From: Solen grandis
Lineage: Eukaryota > Mollusca > Bivalvia > Adapedonta > Solenidae
Direction: 5' to 3'
NCBI GenBank assembly: GCA_021229015.1
Contig: CM037783.1
Span: 22,515,289 to 22,579,288, forward strand
Length of the DNA: 64,000 bases
In this document: positions 1 to 47,500 of the stretch, in pieces
How positions within the stretch are numbered: position 1 is the first letter of the stretch
Layout of the letters: every line of letters starts with the position of its first letter
Program-made: the position numbers and the translations under genes
The notes under the pieces: generated by a model
Seen by the model: only the letters and a program-made list of their open reading frames with translations
What the model was told of the DNA's origin: nothing
The model's database searches: none

Positions 1-485
1 TTGACTTGGTGACCTAGCTTTTGACCCAACATGACTCATCCAATATATCATTTAGACAAACATCCTGACCAAATCTATTGAAGATTGGGCTACAACTGTG
101 GCCTCTAGAGTGTTCACAAGGTTTTTTTCTAAGATTTGACCTGGTGACCTAGTTTTTCACCCCCACATGACCTATTTTCGAACCCATCCAAGATATCATG
201 TAGACAAACATCCTGACCAAATCTACTGAACATTGGGCTAAAACTGTGGCGTCTAGAGTGTTCACAAGGTTTTTCTAAGATTTGATCTGGTGACCTAGTT
301 TTTGATCCCACATGATCCAATTTCAAACTCATCTGAGATATCATGTAGACAAACATCCTGACCAAAAACTGTGGCCTCTAGAGTGTTCACAAGCAATTGT
401 TGACGACGGACGGTGGATGCTGGACAAAGGACAAAAGGCGATCACAAAAGCTCACCCTGAGCACAAGTGCTCAGGTGAGCTAAAA
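1..485 (+). mobile_element. Helentron-like non-autonomous element, 3' part (entered from left edge)
   Basis: There are three or more units of about 120 bp with the motif TGACCTGGTGACCTAG and the phrase GGCCTCTAGAGTGTTCACAA. After them come a GACGACGGACG block at 402-412, the hairpin GAGCACAAGTGCTC and the end CAGGTGAGCTAAAA. The same terminus closes the other elements, but this core is unrelated to theirs. Confidence 0.7.
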
Positions 486-1639
486 AGAAAAACACCATGT
501 CCCCTTTGTGCTTCTGTACTGAATAGAGGTATTATCGTTTTAATATATATACATATTGCCACATTTTCGAAGGTCCATATTTGGAAGTTACACTGTATCA
601 GTTACATGTATTATTATTATGCAACATCTGTTAAAAAACAGTGGGGGAGGGGGGCAAATGTCTGCCCAATCAAAAGTAGCAGGGGCAAATGTCCTCCCCC
701 TAAAAAACATTGAGGGGGCAAATGTCAGCCCAAGCAATTTAGGGGAGCAAATGTTCGAGGGGGGGTGGGGGCGAATGTCTGTATACCCTTTTTTGACTGT
801 TACAGCACCTAACTTAACTACCCGTTAAATGTACATGTAAGTACAGAAGAAAAAAAGAACAAAAAGAATGTGGTTGCTTGCACGGTTTATTGCGTACCTG
901 CTTTATAATCCTTACTTATCAGGAAAATCACAAAAGTGGTTCACCTGATACTGATCAATATTGTGAAGTTTGATCCAATGCAAACCAGGAGTTTTTGAGA
1001 TAAGTGCAGGCAAGATTTTGTCAAAAATTGAAAGAGTCATGCATAACTCTGTAATAATTAATTTGTCAGAGCCAAATGTGCCCACATTTTGCATAATTAT
1101 ACTTGATATTGATCAATCATATTTATTAATAAATACAACAGAGCAATCACAAACATTCATAAATATGTGATACAAAATAGGATTAAATCGAAATCTGAAA
1201 GATTACTGAGTATGCCATATTAGATTGAAACAAAAACTTTAAGATCTAATTATTACTAAGACCCTTTTACTGTGGATTTAAATAAAGTCTTAGGTAATTC
1301 ACTTTTTTTTCTGAAAACGGTTACTACGAGGCTACATTTAAGGTTAAATCACTGCGTTTACGCATCGAAAAAAAGGTTACAAATTGGTTTCGTTTGAATT
1401 AACTGCGCCTGAAATAAAGTTCGGAAGTTGTTGTAAGGTTGTAGGACAATCCTACGATAGAAATGTAGTGCAGAAAAGTTGACACTAATTTCTACATAGT
1501 TCAATGATTTTTACTAATATTTCATATTTTATTTTGGAAAACTCACTCTTTAAACTTTATTTCGAAACCCAAATTTTGTTTCGTAACTGATTTTAACTTT
1601 CCCTCTTCTAAATTTGAAAACCGAAAATAATGCTGTGTT
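486..1639. other. No gene seen; five GGGGGCAAATGTC-like motifs
   Basis: At 640-785 a motif like GGGGGCAAATGTCTGCCCAA recurs about five times with variable spacing. Similar AAAATGTCTGCC strings occur at 24250-24320. The remainder is AT-rich with no supported exon. Confidence 0.5.
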
Positions 1640-3206
1640 GCATCAATCCGCCATTTTGAAAAGCACGACAAACAGTGTAAACAATAGGAGGTAACGGTAT
1701 TGATTCACAATATTTTCGCAGATGACATCCATTTTATGATAAAGGTAAGAATATTCAATATAGTTATGAGCATTAATTATGTTTGTAATGAAATTATACA
1801 TTTTATTTATCCATAAAAAATTATTTGAATTTGCTGTGTGTGCAAATGGCGAGGAGTTTATATTCTGCCCGTCGATGTCTCTATCAATCAGTATAATACA
1901 ATTCCTACAATGTTCAGTTCGGCTGGTCAGATGAAGCTCATTTCTTTTATTTGCTTCCCAGAATATATATTTGTGTACACTATGTGCAAATTAACCTTTC
2001 AGGAATTTAAAAAAGGAGAGAAAAAATCCATTGCAGGTCATATCGGCCATGGTTAGCATCATCCATAATTAAAAAAAAAATGGCTTTGGTGAAAAATCAT
2101 TGAATATACTATAAATCTGTTAACAAATGTGCGATCTGCAATAAAATTCATTTTGGTTTACTTTAAAGTATCGCTTTATTATCTTACATGTAGATATATA
2201 AATATTTATAATTTACTCCTATGTCTATTAGAATTTCTGTTTGAATATTTTTTCATGACCAACTGCTGGCTTTGACTTGGACTTTTTAACATTGAATACT
2301 GTATAAAATTCAACTATATTATGTCCATTGTCATTGCTGTAAAAAAATTAAATCTGATTGATTTAACACACCTTTTTTTGTTTTTATTTTAGCTGAAACA
2401 GCCTTAGTGTAGCAACATGTCCAACCATGTTTTCAACAAGGATGATGCCTCCTCTGGTCCACTTTGTAAACAATGTAGATCATGGTGATATACAACAGGT
2501 AAATAGACTCGTATTAGAAATGAATACATTTTTTGAGAAAAAAAAAGTTTCTCATTATTATTGTGCAGTTTGAACGTGATCTTTATAATGCCACAGACAT
2601 AAATGTAAAATCTTTGATAACTGAAGTGTCGCATATCAAAGAACAACTTGAGACATCCGAAATGCTACTGCCTTTACCTTTTTCAAGGTAGTTAATTAGG
2701 CTGCCAGTTTACCTTACATACCGTCCCCAGTGGTAAGGGTGTCTGCCTCGGGAACTGGAAGCCTTGGGTTCCTGACCCTAGCAGTGACATATAAAACTGG
2801 CACTGTATCTCCCTTGCTTGGTGCTAAGCATATTAGGATAGGTCCTAGACGCGGTTGTCGGGGTGAGTGCAACTTGGGAGTTGTGTCATGCCAACTATCT
2901 ATGGCTTAATGTAGCAGTGTAACAGCACTGTATCCCTCAAATAGACTTAGTTTACAAATTATAGCTGTCATACTTCTGTTGCGATTGAGTTGAATGGGAA
3001 TAAGGATCACATCAATGATCAAATCTGAGTAAACACTAGAATGTTTAAATACAAAGGCAGGCTATAGGCTTTGCATTTCATAGTTATTTTACTTTGACAT
3101 CATTTTACTTTATTTTATGGTGTGTTTTTTTAAGTTTCAGTCATGTGGGAGGAGAAAAGATGAAGTCCTTACAGAATATGAGCAGAATTCCAGTATAAAT
3201 GCTTGA
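1640..3206 (+). ncRNA. Possible short spliced transcript (lncRNA or micro-protein gene)
   Basis: Three exon-like pieces are bounded by good splice signals: a first exon ending AAAG|GTAAGA at 1744; an exon at 2393-2498 with a very strong T-rich acceptor and a CAG|GTAAAT donor; and a third beginning at 3141 after TTTAAGTTTCAG. Joined at phase 0, an ATG at 2427 stays open across the junction for 45 codons, starting MFSTRMMPPLVHFVNNVDHG and stopping at 3204-3206. A competing upstream ATG (2416) gives only 23 codons, and no polyadenylation signal was recognised. I do not recognise the peptide; it may be non-coding. Confidence 0.3.
2720..2940 (+). mobile_element. tRNA-derived SINE copy, 3' truncated
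   Basis: A tRNA-like head (CCCAGTGGTAAGGGTGTCTG, then TTGGGTTCCTGACCC) is followed by CTCCCTTGCTTGGTGCTAAG and CATATTAGG, ending GTGTAACAGCACTGTAT. The order matches the minus-strand copy at 22227-22540. Confidence 0.55.
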
Positions 3207-3548
3207 CATCAGCGCATGTTCAGGAATGTCAAAAAGGACTTGGACATTCTACTGTCTTGCAAAGTGGAAACTAATCTCTGACCCATGGCGCATTGGATCA
3301 TCAGGACCACTGATCCAGGCGAATTCAAGGAAAATCACTTTGGAATTTGAACTTTGTGAATTCAAGGCTTCCAACAGGTGGCATTATAAGTGAAAACTGA
3401 ATAAGTGTTTTTAAGACTATAGGTGAAGAAAGAGGAGATTTTATCGTGGATAATATTCCAGACTGACTCGGAACATAGGCTATAGTGTGTTACGAAAAAA
3501 AACAACAACATATATTATTAATACTGGATGAAACGGGACACTCGGCTC

Positions 3549-3790
3549 TTAACCCTTTCCCTCATATAGACTCATTTTGACACACTCAGTAGGTACCACA
3601 TAAAGCCTGATCTGCAGAAAACCAAACTTAAACCTTACTAAATTTATTTACAAAATCCTCATTTCCAGACCACGTAGGAGCAACGAACAGCATAAAACCT
3701 GATCAGCCTGCAAGTTACTCACAGGCTGATCTGGTTTTATGCTGTTCGCATAGGTCTTTTCATGGTGTCCTCTATGAGGGAAAGGGTTAA
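3549..3790. mobile_element. piggyBac-like MITE, copy 1
   Basis: TTAA followed by CCCTTTCCCTCATATAGA at the left and the inverse ending AGGGAAAGGGTTAA at the right. TTAA target sites and CCC-starting inverted ends are typical of piggyBac derivatives. An inner inverted pair surrounds 3680-3750 (GCATAAAACCTGATCAGCCT / AGGCTGATCTGGTTTTATGC). Confidence 0.75.
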
Positions 3791-3811
3791 GCATGGGGAA
3801 TCAATATCAGT

Positions 3812-3828
3812 GGGGGGGGGGGGGGGGG
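3812..3828. repeat. G homopolymer (about 17)
   Basis: A run of about seventeen G just after a piggyBac-like MITE. Similar G runs lie at 30193-30205 and 57640-57653. Homopolymer lengths are error-prone in assemblies. Confidence 0.85.
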
Positions 3829-3959
3829 TCACTGAAAATTGTTTAAAAAAGTTTGTATAGACTGTTGATATGGATTTGATATGTGATAACATGAATGAAA
3901 ATTACTTTTGTATCCAGCCATGTTGCCCCTGTTTAAATCCCCTGGTCCACCATATACTC

Positions 3960-4345
3960 ACTGCAAGAATATTATTTGGCACCATTAAATTTCCATTAAT
4001 TACAATTGAATTTATCAGAGGTTATTGAAATTTCATTTTAAATTATTGATTCGCTATTATTATATGTCAAATGACACCACTTATATACCATTGAAAAAAC
4101 ATTTTATTCCATTAAAATCCCTCACTGGATACCATTGAAAATAATTTTTCATATTTTTAGGGAGAGCTCATTTGCATATTTCGGCTCATTTCAATGGTGT
4201 TTCGATTAAATTTCAGTGTTGTTCTGATGGAGTTTCAATGGTCACACTATGTAGTTCAATGGTCCTTCAAGAGTTGTGCTACATTTGGTTCTGCAAAAAG
4301 AAATGGTATTTCAATGGTGTTTCAATGCCATTTCATTTTGCTAAG
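3960..4345. repeat. Region of inverted CCATTGAAA / TTTCAATGG motifs
   Basis: ACCATTGAAAAAAC-like strings at 4080-4140 face several TTTCAATGG strings at 4188-4330. This could be a decayed foldback element. It lies just downstream of the macroH2A copy E' donor. Confidence 0.4.
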
Positions 4346-4386
4346 GGGTACGCCAAGTCATATAATCAAGATTGTAACAACACCTA

Positions 4387-41219
<36,833 letters not shown>

Positions 41220-41319
41220 NNNNNNNNNNNNNNNNNNNNNNNNNNNNNNNNNNNNNNNNNNNNNNNNNNNNNNNNNNNNNNNNNNNNNNNNNNNNNNNNN
41301 NNNNNNNNNNNNNNNNNNN
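41220..41319. other. Assembly gap of exactly 100 N
   Basis: One base at the end of one line, sixty on the next and thirty-nine after it add up to 100 N, the conventional placeholder for a gap of unknown size. It cuts a macroH2A linker exon on its left and opens inside a family B repeat on its right. Confidence 0.98.
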
Positions 41320-43646
41320 ATTTTTGTATGTAGCATGATCTTATGACTCTCTGCCAAGATTGTACAAATTATTACCCTGGGGTCAAAATTGGCCCCGCCC
41401 CAGGGGTCACTTGATTTAACATAAGCTAATATAGAAAAAAACTTGAAAAATCTTCTTGTCAGAAACCACAAAGCATGGAGTTAAAATATTTTGTATGTAG
41501 CATGATCTTATGACTCTCTACCAAGATTGTTAAAATTATGACCCTAGGGTCAAAATTGGCTCCGCCCCAGGAGTCACTTGATTTAACATAGGCTGATATA
41601 GGAAAAAAACTTGAAAAATCTTCTTCTCAGAAACCACAAGGCCTTGGGTTTAGATATTTGGTGTGCAGCATTGTCTTGTAGATCACAACCAAGTTTGTTC
41701 AAATCATGGCCCTGGGATCAAATTTGGCCCCACCAAGGGGTCACCTGATTTTACATAGGCTAATATAGAAAAAACTTGAAAAATCTTCTCTGAAACCACA
41801 AGGCCTAGCCTTTTGATTTTTAGCTCACCTGAGCACAACGTGCTCAAGGTGAGCTTTTGTGATCGCCCTTCGTCTGTCGTCCGTCGTCAACAATTTGCTT
41901 TAAACGACATCTCCTCTGAAACCGCTGGACAGAATTCAATGAAACTTGGCAGGAATGTTCCTTGGGTGAGGCTCTACAAAAGTTGCTAAAATAAAGTTGA
42001 TCCATGAAGAACTCTGGTTGCCATGGCAACAAAAAGAAAAATAATTTGAAAACTTTAAACATCATCTCCTTCAAAACTACTGGCCAGATTTCAAAATAAA
42101 TTGGTACAGATGTTCCTTGGGTCAACCTCTACCAAAGCTGCTAGAATTATTCCGATCCGTAAAAAAACATGGCCGCCAGGGGCAGGGCTTATTTGCCTTA
42201 TATGTATATAGAGAAACCTTTAAACAACATCTCCTCTGAAACCACTGGACAGAATTTGATTAAACTTGGCAGGGATGATCCTTGGGTCAACCTTCACAAA
42301 AGTTGCTAAAATAAACTTGATCCATGTAGAACTCTGGTTGCCATGGCAACAAAAAGAAGAAAAAAATGAAAACTTTAAAAATCATCTTCTTCAAAACTAC
42401 TGGCCAGATTTTAAAATAAATTGGTACAGATGTTCCTTGGGTCAACCTCTACCAAAGCTGCTAAAATCATTCCGATTTGTAAAAAAACATGGCCGCCAGG
42501 GGCGGGGCTTATTTGCCTTATATGTATATAGAGAAACCTTTAAACAACATCTCCTCTGAAACCACTGGACAGAATTTGATTAAACTTGGCAGGGATGATC
42601 CTTGGGTCAACCTTCACAAAAGTTGCTAAAATAAACTTGATCCATGTAGAACTCTGGTTGCCATGGCAACAAAAAGAAAAAAAAATGAAAACTTTAAAAA
42701 TCATCTTCTTCAAAACTACTGGCCAGATTTTAAAATAAATTGGTACAGATGTTCCTTGGGTCAACCTCTACCAAAGTTGCTAAAAATTTTCCGATCCGTA
42801 AAAAAACATGGCTGCCAGGGGCGGGGCTTATTTGCCTTATATGTATATTGGGAAAACTTTAATCAACATTTCCTCAGAAACCAATTGACAGAATTTGATT
42901 AAATTTGGCAGGAATGATCCTTGGGTCAACCTTCACAAAAGTTCCTAAAATAAACTTGATCCATATAGAACTCTGGTTGCCATGGCAACAAAATAAATAA
43001 AAAAATGAAAACTTTAAAAATCATCTTCTTCAAAACTACTGGCCAGATTTGAAAATAAATTGGTACAGATGTTACTTGGGTCAACCTTTTTATCTCAGGT
43101 GAGCGATTTAGGGCCTCATTGGCCTCTTGTAAATATGTAGCATGATCTTATGACTCTCAACCAAGATTGTTAAAATTATGACCCTGGGGTCAAAATTGGC
43201 CCCGCCCCAGGGGTCACTTGATTTAACATAGGCTAATATAGAAAAAACTTGAAAAATCTTCTTCTCAGACACCACAAAGCATAGAGTTTAGATATTTGGT
43301 GTGTAGCATTGTCTAGTTGATTCTTACCAAGTTTGTTCAAATCATGACGCTGGGGTCAAAATTGGCCACGCTCCAGGGATCACTTGATTTTACATAGACT
43401 TATATTGGGAAAAAAACTAGAAAAATCTTCAAGGTCTGGAGTTTATATATTTGGTATGTAACATGGGCTAATAGACCTCTACCAAGTAGAGTGTGGTAGT
43501 GTGTAGCATTGTCTAGTTGATTCTTACCAACATTGTTCAAATTATGACCCTGGGGTCAAAATTGGCTCTGCCCCAGGGGTCACTTGATTTTACATAGCCT
43601 AATGATACCAGGTGAGCGATCCAGGGCCATCATGGCCCTCTTGTTC
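41320..43646 (-). mobile_element. Family B Helentron-like element, interrupted and cut by the gap
   Basis: Minus-strand family B units lie at 41320-41816 and 43131-43646, ending in the head GCGATCCAGGGCCATCATGG then CCCTCTTGT. Its 3' end is lost in the gap. A family A element interrupts it at 41817-43130. Confidence 0.72.
41817..43130 (-). mobile_element. Family A Helentron-like element nested in family B
   Basis: The tail TAGCTCACCTGAGCACAACG at the left and the head CGATTTAGGGCCTCATTGGC then CTCTTGT at the right enclose four units of about 320 bp with GTTGCCATGGCAAC. Host sequence on both sides matches the inverse of the family B unit near 21190-21240. Insertion was into a T-run, with no clear duplication. 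Confidence 0.8.
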
Positions 43647-44345
43647 TATGAAAATGACTTCATATCTTTATGAAACTAGGTACACATGTACATCATGATA
43701 TGATTTTATAAATACTTATGCAAATTTATGGTTGTGACCTATATTTCAGAGTTGGATGGAAATGGTAAAACTGTTTGTTCTGCCTCAGGTTCACTTTTGC
43801 GTTTATTTTTTCTTTGAAGATGACTTCACATCTTCCTGAAACTTGACCTACATATACATCATGATATGTATTATTTACCATTGTGTTTATTTAATTTTAT
43901 GGCTGTGACCTAGTAAAATTGGTTATTCTGCCCCAAGTTTACCTCTTTGTTAAAGCTTCTTTTCCTATAAAGGTGACTTCACATCATCATGAAACTTTAT
44001 ACATATGTACATCATTATATAATCTCTTAAAAAATACAAGCAAATATCTTATTCTGGCCATATCCCGGCAGGGCATTAGTGTTTCAGAGACACATTTTCT
44101 TGTTTAATTTTGGTTTTGTCAACATGATGTTTGCTTCAAAACAGCAATATATGCAGCAATACAGGAATGTGAAATAAATAAATTTCATTATTTCTTCAGA
44201 ACTTATAATTAATGAATTTTCTTACATATTCCGGCTTTTGCGTCAAATGCTGTAAGCAGAGGTGACTCATAGGGATTACTTTTCCATAGTCTGTCCATCC
44301 GTCTGTCTGTCTGTCTTTTTGTCTGTCTGTCCATTACACTTCAGC
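43647..44345 (-). mobile_element. Two decayed Helentron-like pieces before exon 1
   Basis: Units of about 150 bp with ATGACTTCA and ACATCATGATATG end in a minus-strand head GGCAGGGCATTAGTGTTTCA then GAGACACATTTTCTTGTTT, similar to the one at 49505-49545. A second minus-strand tail follows, with CATAGGGATTACTTTTCC then TCTGTCTGTCTGTC, stopping about 50 bp before exon 1. Confidence 0.5.
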
Positions 44346-44395
44346 AGGTGAAACATGTTTTACAAAGATCACTCTTGTAATGAATTATATTACAG

Positions 44396-44539
44396 TTCAA
44401 TGTGGCCCAGGGAAGCAAGGCACGGATGAATGTAATCTCTGCCCGGAGCATTACTTCAAACCAGGTGTTAGCTACAACCTCTGTGAACCATGCCCAACAG
44501 ACACCTCTTCCAATGCTGAAAGAACAGAATGCTCAGAAG
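44396..44539 (+). CDS. Cys-rich module exon 1
   Basis: This exon is 144 bp, phase 1-1, with acceptor ATATTACAG and donor GTAGGT. It opens (V)QCGPGKQGTDECNLCPEHY and holds six cysteines in GCC2/GCC3 spacing. It is the first exon seen but cannot be the first of the gene, because it starts in phase 1 and has no signal peptide. Upstream, back to the gap, only repeats were found. Confidence 0.85.
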
Positions 44540-47500
44540 GTAGGTTTTTTTTACAACTTTTCTCTATTTATCAGCTCAAGATGAGCTATTACGACCAGTC
44601 ATTGTCTGTCAACTGGCATCCATTGTCCGTCTAACAATCTGTTCATAAAATTTTATTCTATGCCAGACTTGATTGCTATAGCATCAAAAATTAAAATCAT
44701 ATGAAAACTTAAAAAATCTTCTCCAAGACCACTGGCCACATTTCAAAATATTTTGCCAAAGATGTTCCTAGCTAACCCTCTACTGAGAATGTTCAAATAA
44801 TTCTTATCCATATAAAAACATGGCCACAAGGGACACGCCTATATAGTAAAGAATTTCTTCTCATAAACTTCTGGCTAGATTTAAATCAAAGTTTGGCTCA
44901 ATATTTAATGGTCATAATATCTCAGCCAAGTTAATTTTTGGCTGATATCAGCCCTATGGTCAAGAATTATGGCTCATGAATAACTTGTAATTTTCATTTG
45001 CAATTTGGCATCCATATTTATGAAGAAATCTTTTTCTTAGTCACAATATAAATTATATTAATATTACTGCATATTTTTGAAAATCAGTCATACAGGTGAC
45101 CAATAAAGGGCTATCATGACCCTCTTGTTTGATTAATATACACCTACTGGTATGTAAAAAATGCAACTCACCTATTTGTAGATTAATGCCTTAAAATCCA
45201 GAGGAGTTAATATCTTTATTATCATGACCAAAATTTCAATATTAAATAAGTTGAGACCTTCCTCACTGTCTCCAAGATGGTACTGCAATAATGTTTAGTA
45301 ATTTCACCCTATATGCCATTTTATGTCATGATAGGCCAGGTCAGATTTACCCTATATAGTTCAGTAACATCCTTTTATGTGTGTGATAGACCAATTCAGA
45401 TTTACCCTATACAGCCTGGTTACATCCTTTTATGTCATGATAGTTCACTTATAGTTCAGTTACAGCATTTTATTTCATGATAAAACCAGGTCAGATTTAC
45501 TGGCTACAGTTCAGTTACAGCATTTTATGTCATGATAGATCCGATACAGTTTAGTTACACCACTTTATGTCTTAAACAGGGAACATACTCATGAGACATC
45601 TTAAATTATTTAATTGCAATTATATTTATAAATCTTATATGCTCTGAAATATGACATTTTCAAACCAAAAGGCAAATTTTCCTTCTTTTGAAAAACGGTA
45701 AAGCAGAAAACGTCTCTGCAAAAACTGTTTTAGTGTTTATATACTTCAGCAAAAAAAAAAAAAAGTTAATGTGCTTGGTGAATATGACCATCCTTTACTT
45801 CATGAATTAAATTTCATGTTTAAATTTATTATTTGATGAATATTAATTTACTTAACTTTCTCTAGGATGTGAAACAATGGATTTTTCTTTGCCATGCAGA
45901 TTGTGTTAAATCTGAGCATCAGTGTTTTATGAGAAATCAGAGGAGAACCAGATGAAACAGCTCCTAGACTGAGCTGTCAGATCTGGGTCTGTTCTGTTTA
46001 CAAATGTGTCAACACAGGTCTGTATGAGGTAAGTAAGGAAAGGTTAAATAGCTCGCCTCAGGTTAAGAGATAAGGTCATACTGGATTCAATTTGTGTTGC
46101 AGTGTACTGCAGTGTTGGGAAGCAGTACAGCAATGGGCAGTGCAATATCTGTGCTGAAGGCTACTACAAGGATGTTAAAGGCAATGATGTCAACTGTACA
46201 ATCTGCCCGACAGGTTATACCACCAATGGTACAGGAGCCTCTGAATGCAATGTTTGTGAGTATGACCTTATTTCTTGTTCCTTTTTCATCCATCTTTAAA
46301 ACTTATAAAGACTGAGAATTCAGAAATCATAAACCAGTCGGTATTCTTTTTTGCAAATGATGATTTTTCACTAATATAAAGAAATGTATTGTGTCCTTGT
46401 CTCCTTTTAGTATTTCATCAGACCAAGCTTTAAGTATGTCCTCGAGTCTGAATATCAGAATCCTACATGAAATATCCCTGATATTTAGCATATCGAGGGG
46501 TGAGAGCAAAACTAGGCTATATGTATATCAGATTTTTAAGGTCTTCCCATCCTGATGATTTTCTTCATTTTCCTATGGTAAAGTTTAGATTTTTTCATGA
46601 AAGTTGATACAAAATCATAAAATGCATCTTTCTGCCATTAGCTTTTCTCATAAATCAAATTCAGTTTTTCATATTCACAGAAAATACATTTTTATACCCC
46701 CATAAAATGAAATTTGGGGGGGTATATAGGAGTCACCCTGTCGGTCGGTCCGTCGGTCGGTCCGGCGGTTGGTCTACAAATATTTGTCCGGAGCATTTCT
46801 CCAAAACTACTGTACCTATGTTGATGAAACTTCATAGGTAGATAGACCTTGATGAGAGGAAGTGCAGTGCATAAGAACCATAACTCTGCATGTATTTTGA
46901 AAGGAGTTATTGCCCTTTGTCATTTTTAATCTTTTGATTTTGTCCGGACCATAACTCCAATACTAAAGTAGCTAGGTTGATGAAACTTCATATGTAGATT
47001 GATCTTGATGAGAGGAAGTGCAGTGCACAAGAACCATAACTCTGCATGTATTTTGAAAGGAGTTATTGCCCTTTGTCATTTTTAATCTTTTGATTTTGTC
47101 CGGAGCATAACTCCAATACTAAAGTAGCTAGGTTGATGAAACTTCATATGTAGATTGATCTTGATGAGAGGAAGTGCAGTGCATAAGAACCATAACTCTA
47201 CATGTTTTTTAAAGGAGTTATTCCCCTTTGTTAATTTTTGTCTTTTGATTTTGTCCGGAGCATTTCTCCAAAACTACTGTACTTATTTTGATCAAACTTC
47301 ATATGTAGATAGACCTCATATGTAGATAGACCTTCATGAGAGGAAGTGCAGTGCCTAAGAACCATTACTCTGCATGTATTTTGAAAGGAGTTATTGCCCT
47401 TTGTCATTTTTAATCTTTTGATTTTGTCCAGACCATAACTCCAATACTAAAGTAGCTAGGTTGATGAAACTTCATATGTAGATTGATCTTGATGAGAGGA

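Noticed and set aside
402..460. Short GACG-type direct repeats as a possible CRISPR array
   Set aside because: Units are 3-8 bp with no spacers, and the DNA is an animal genome. They are the short-repeat block of transposable elements.
2720..2790. Functional tRNA gene
   Set aside because: Box A and B are degenerate, no full cloverleaf can be drawn, and a SINE body follows directly.
46000..46040. Strong GTAAGT donor before exon 2
   Set aside because: No matching upstream acceptor with an open, cysteine-bearing frame was found; probably a pseudo-site.
46087..46293. Minus-strand reading over exon 2
   Set aside because: It is the shadow of a well-supported plus-strand Cys-rich exon with matching splice sites.
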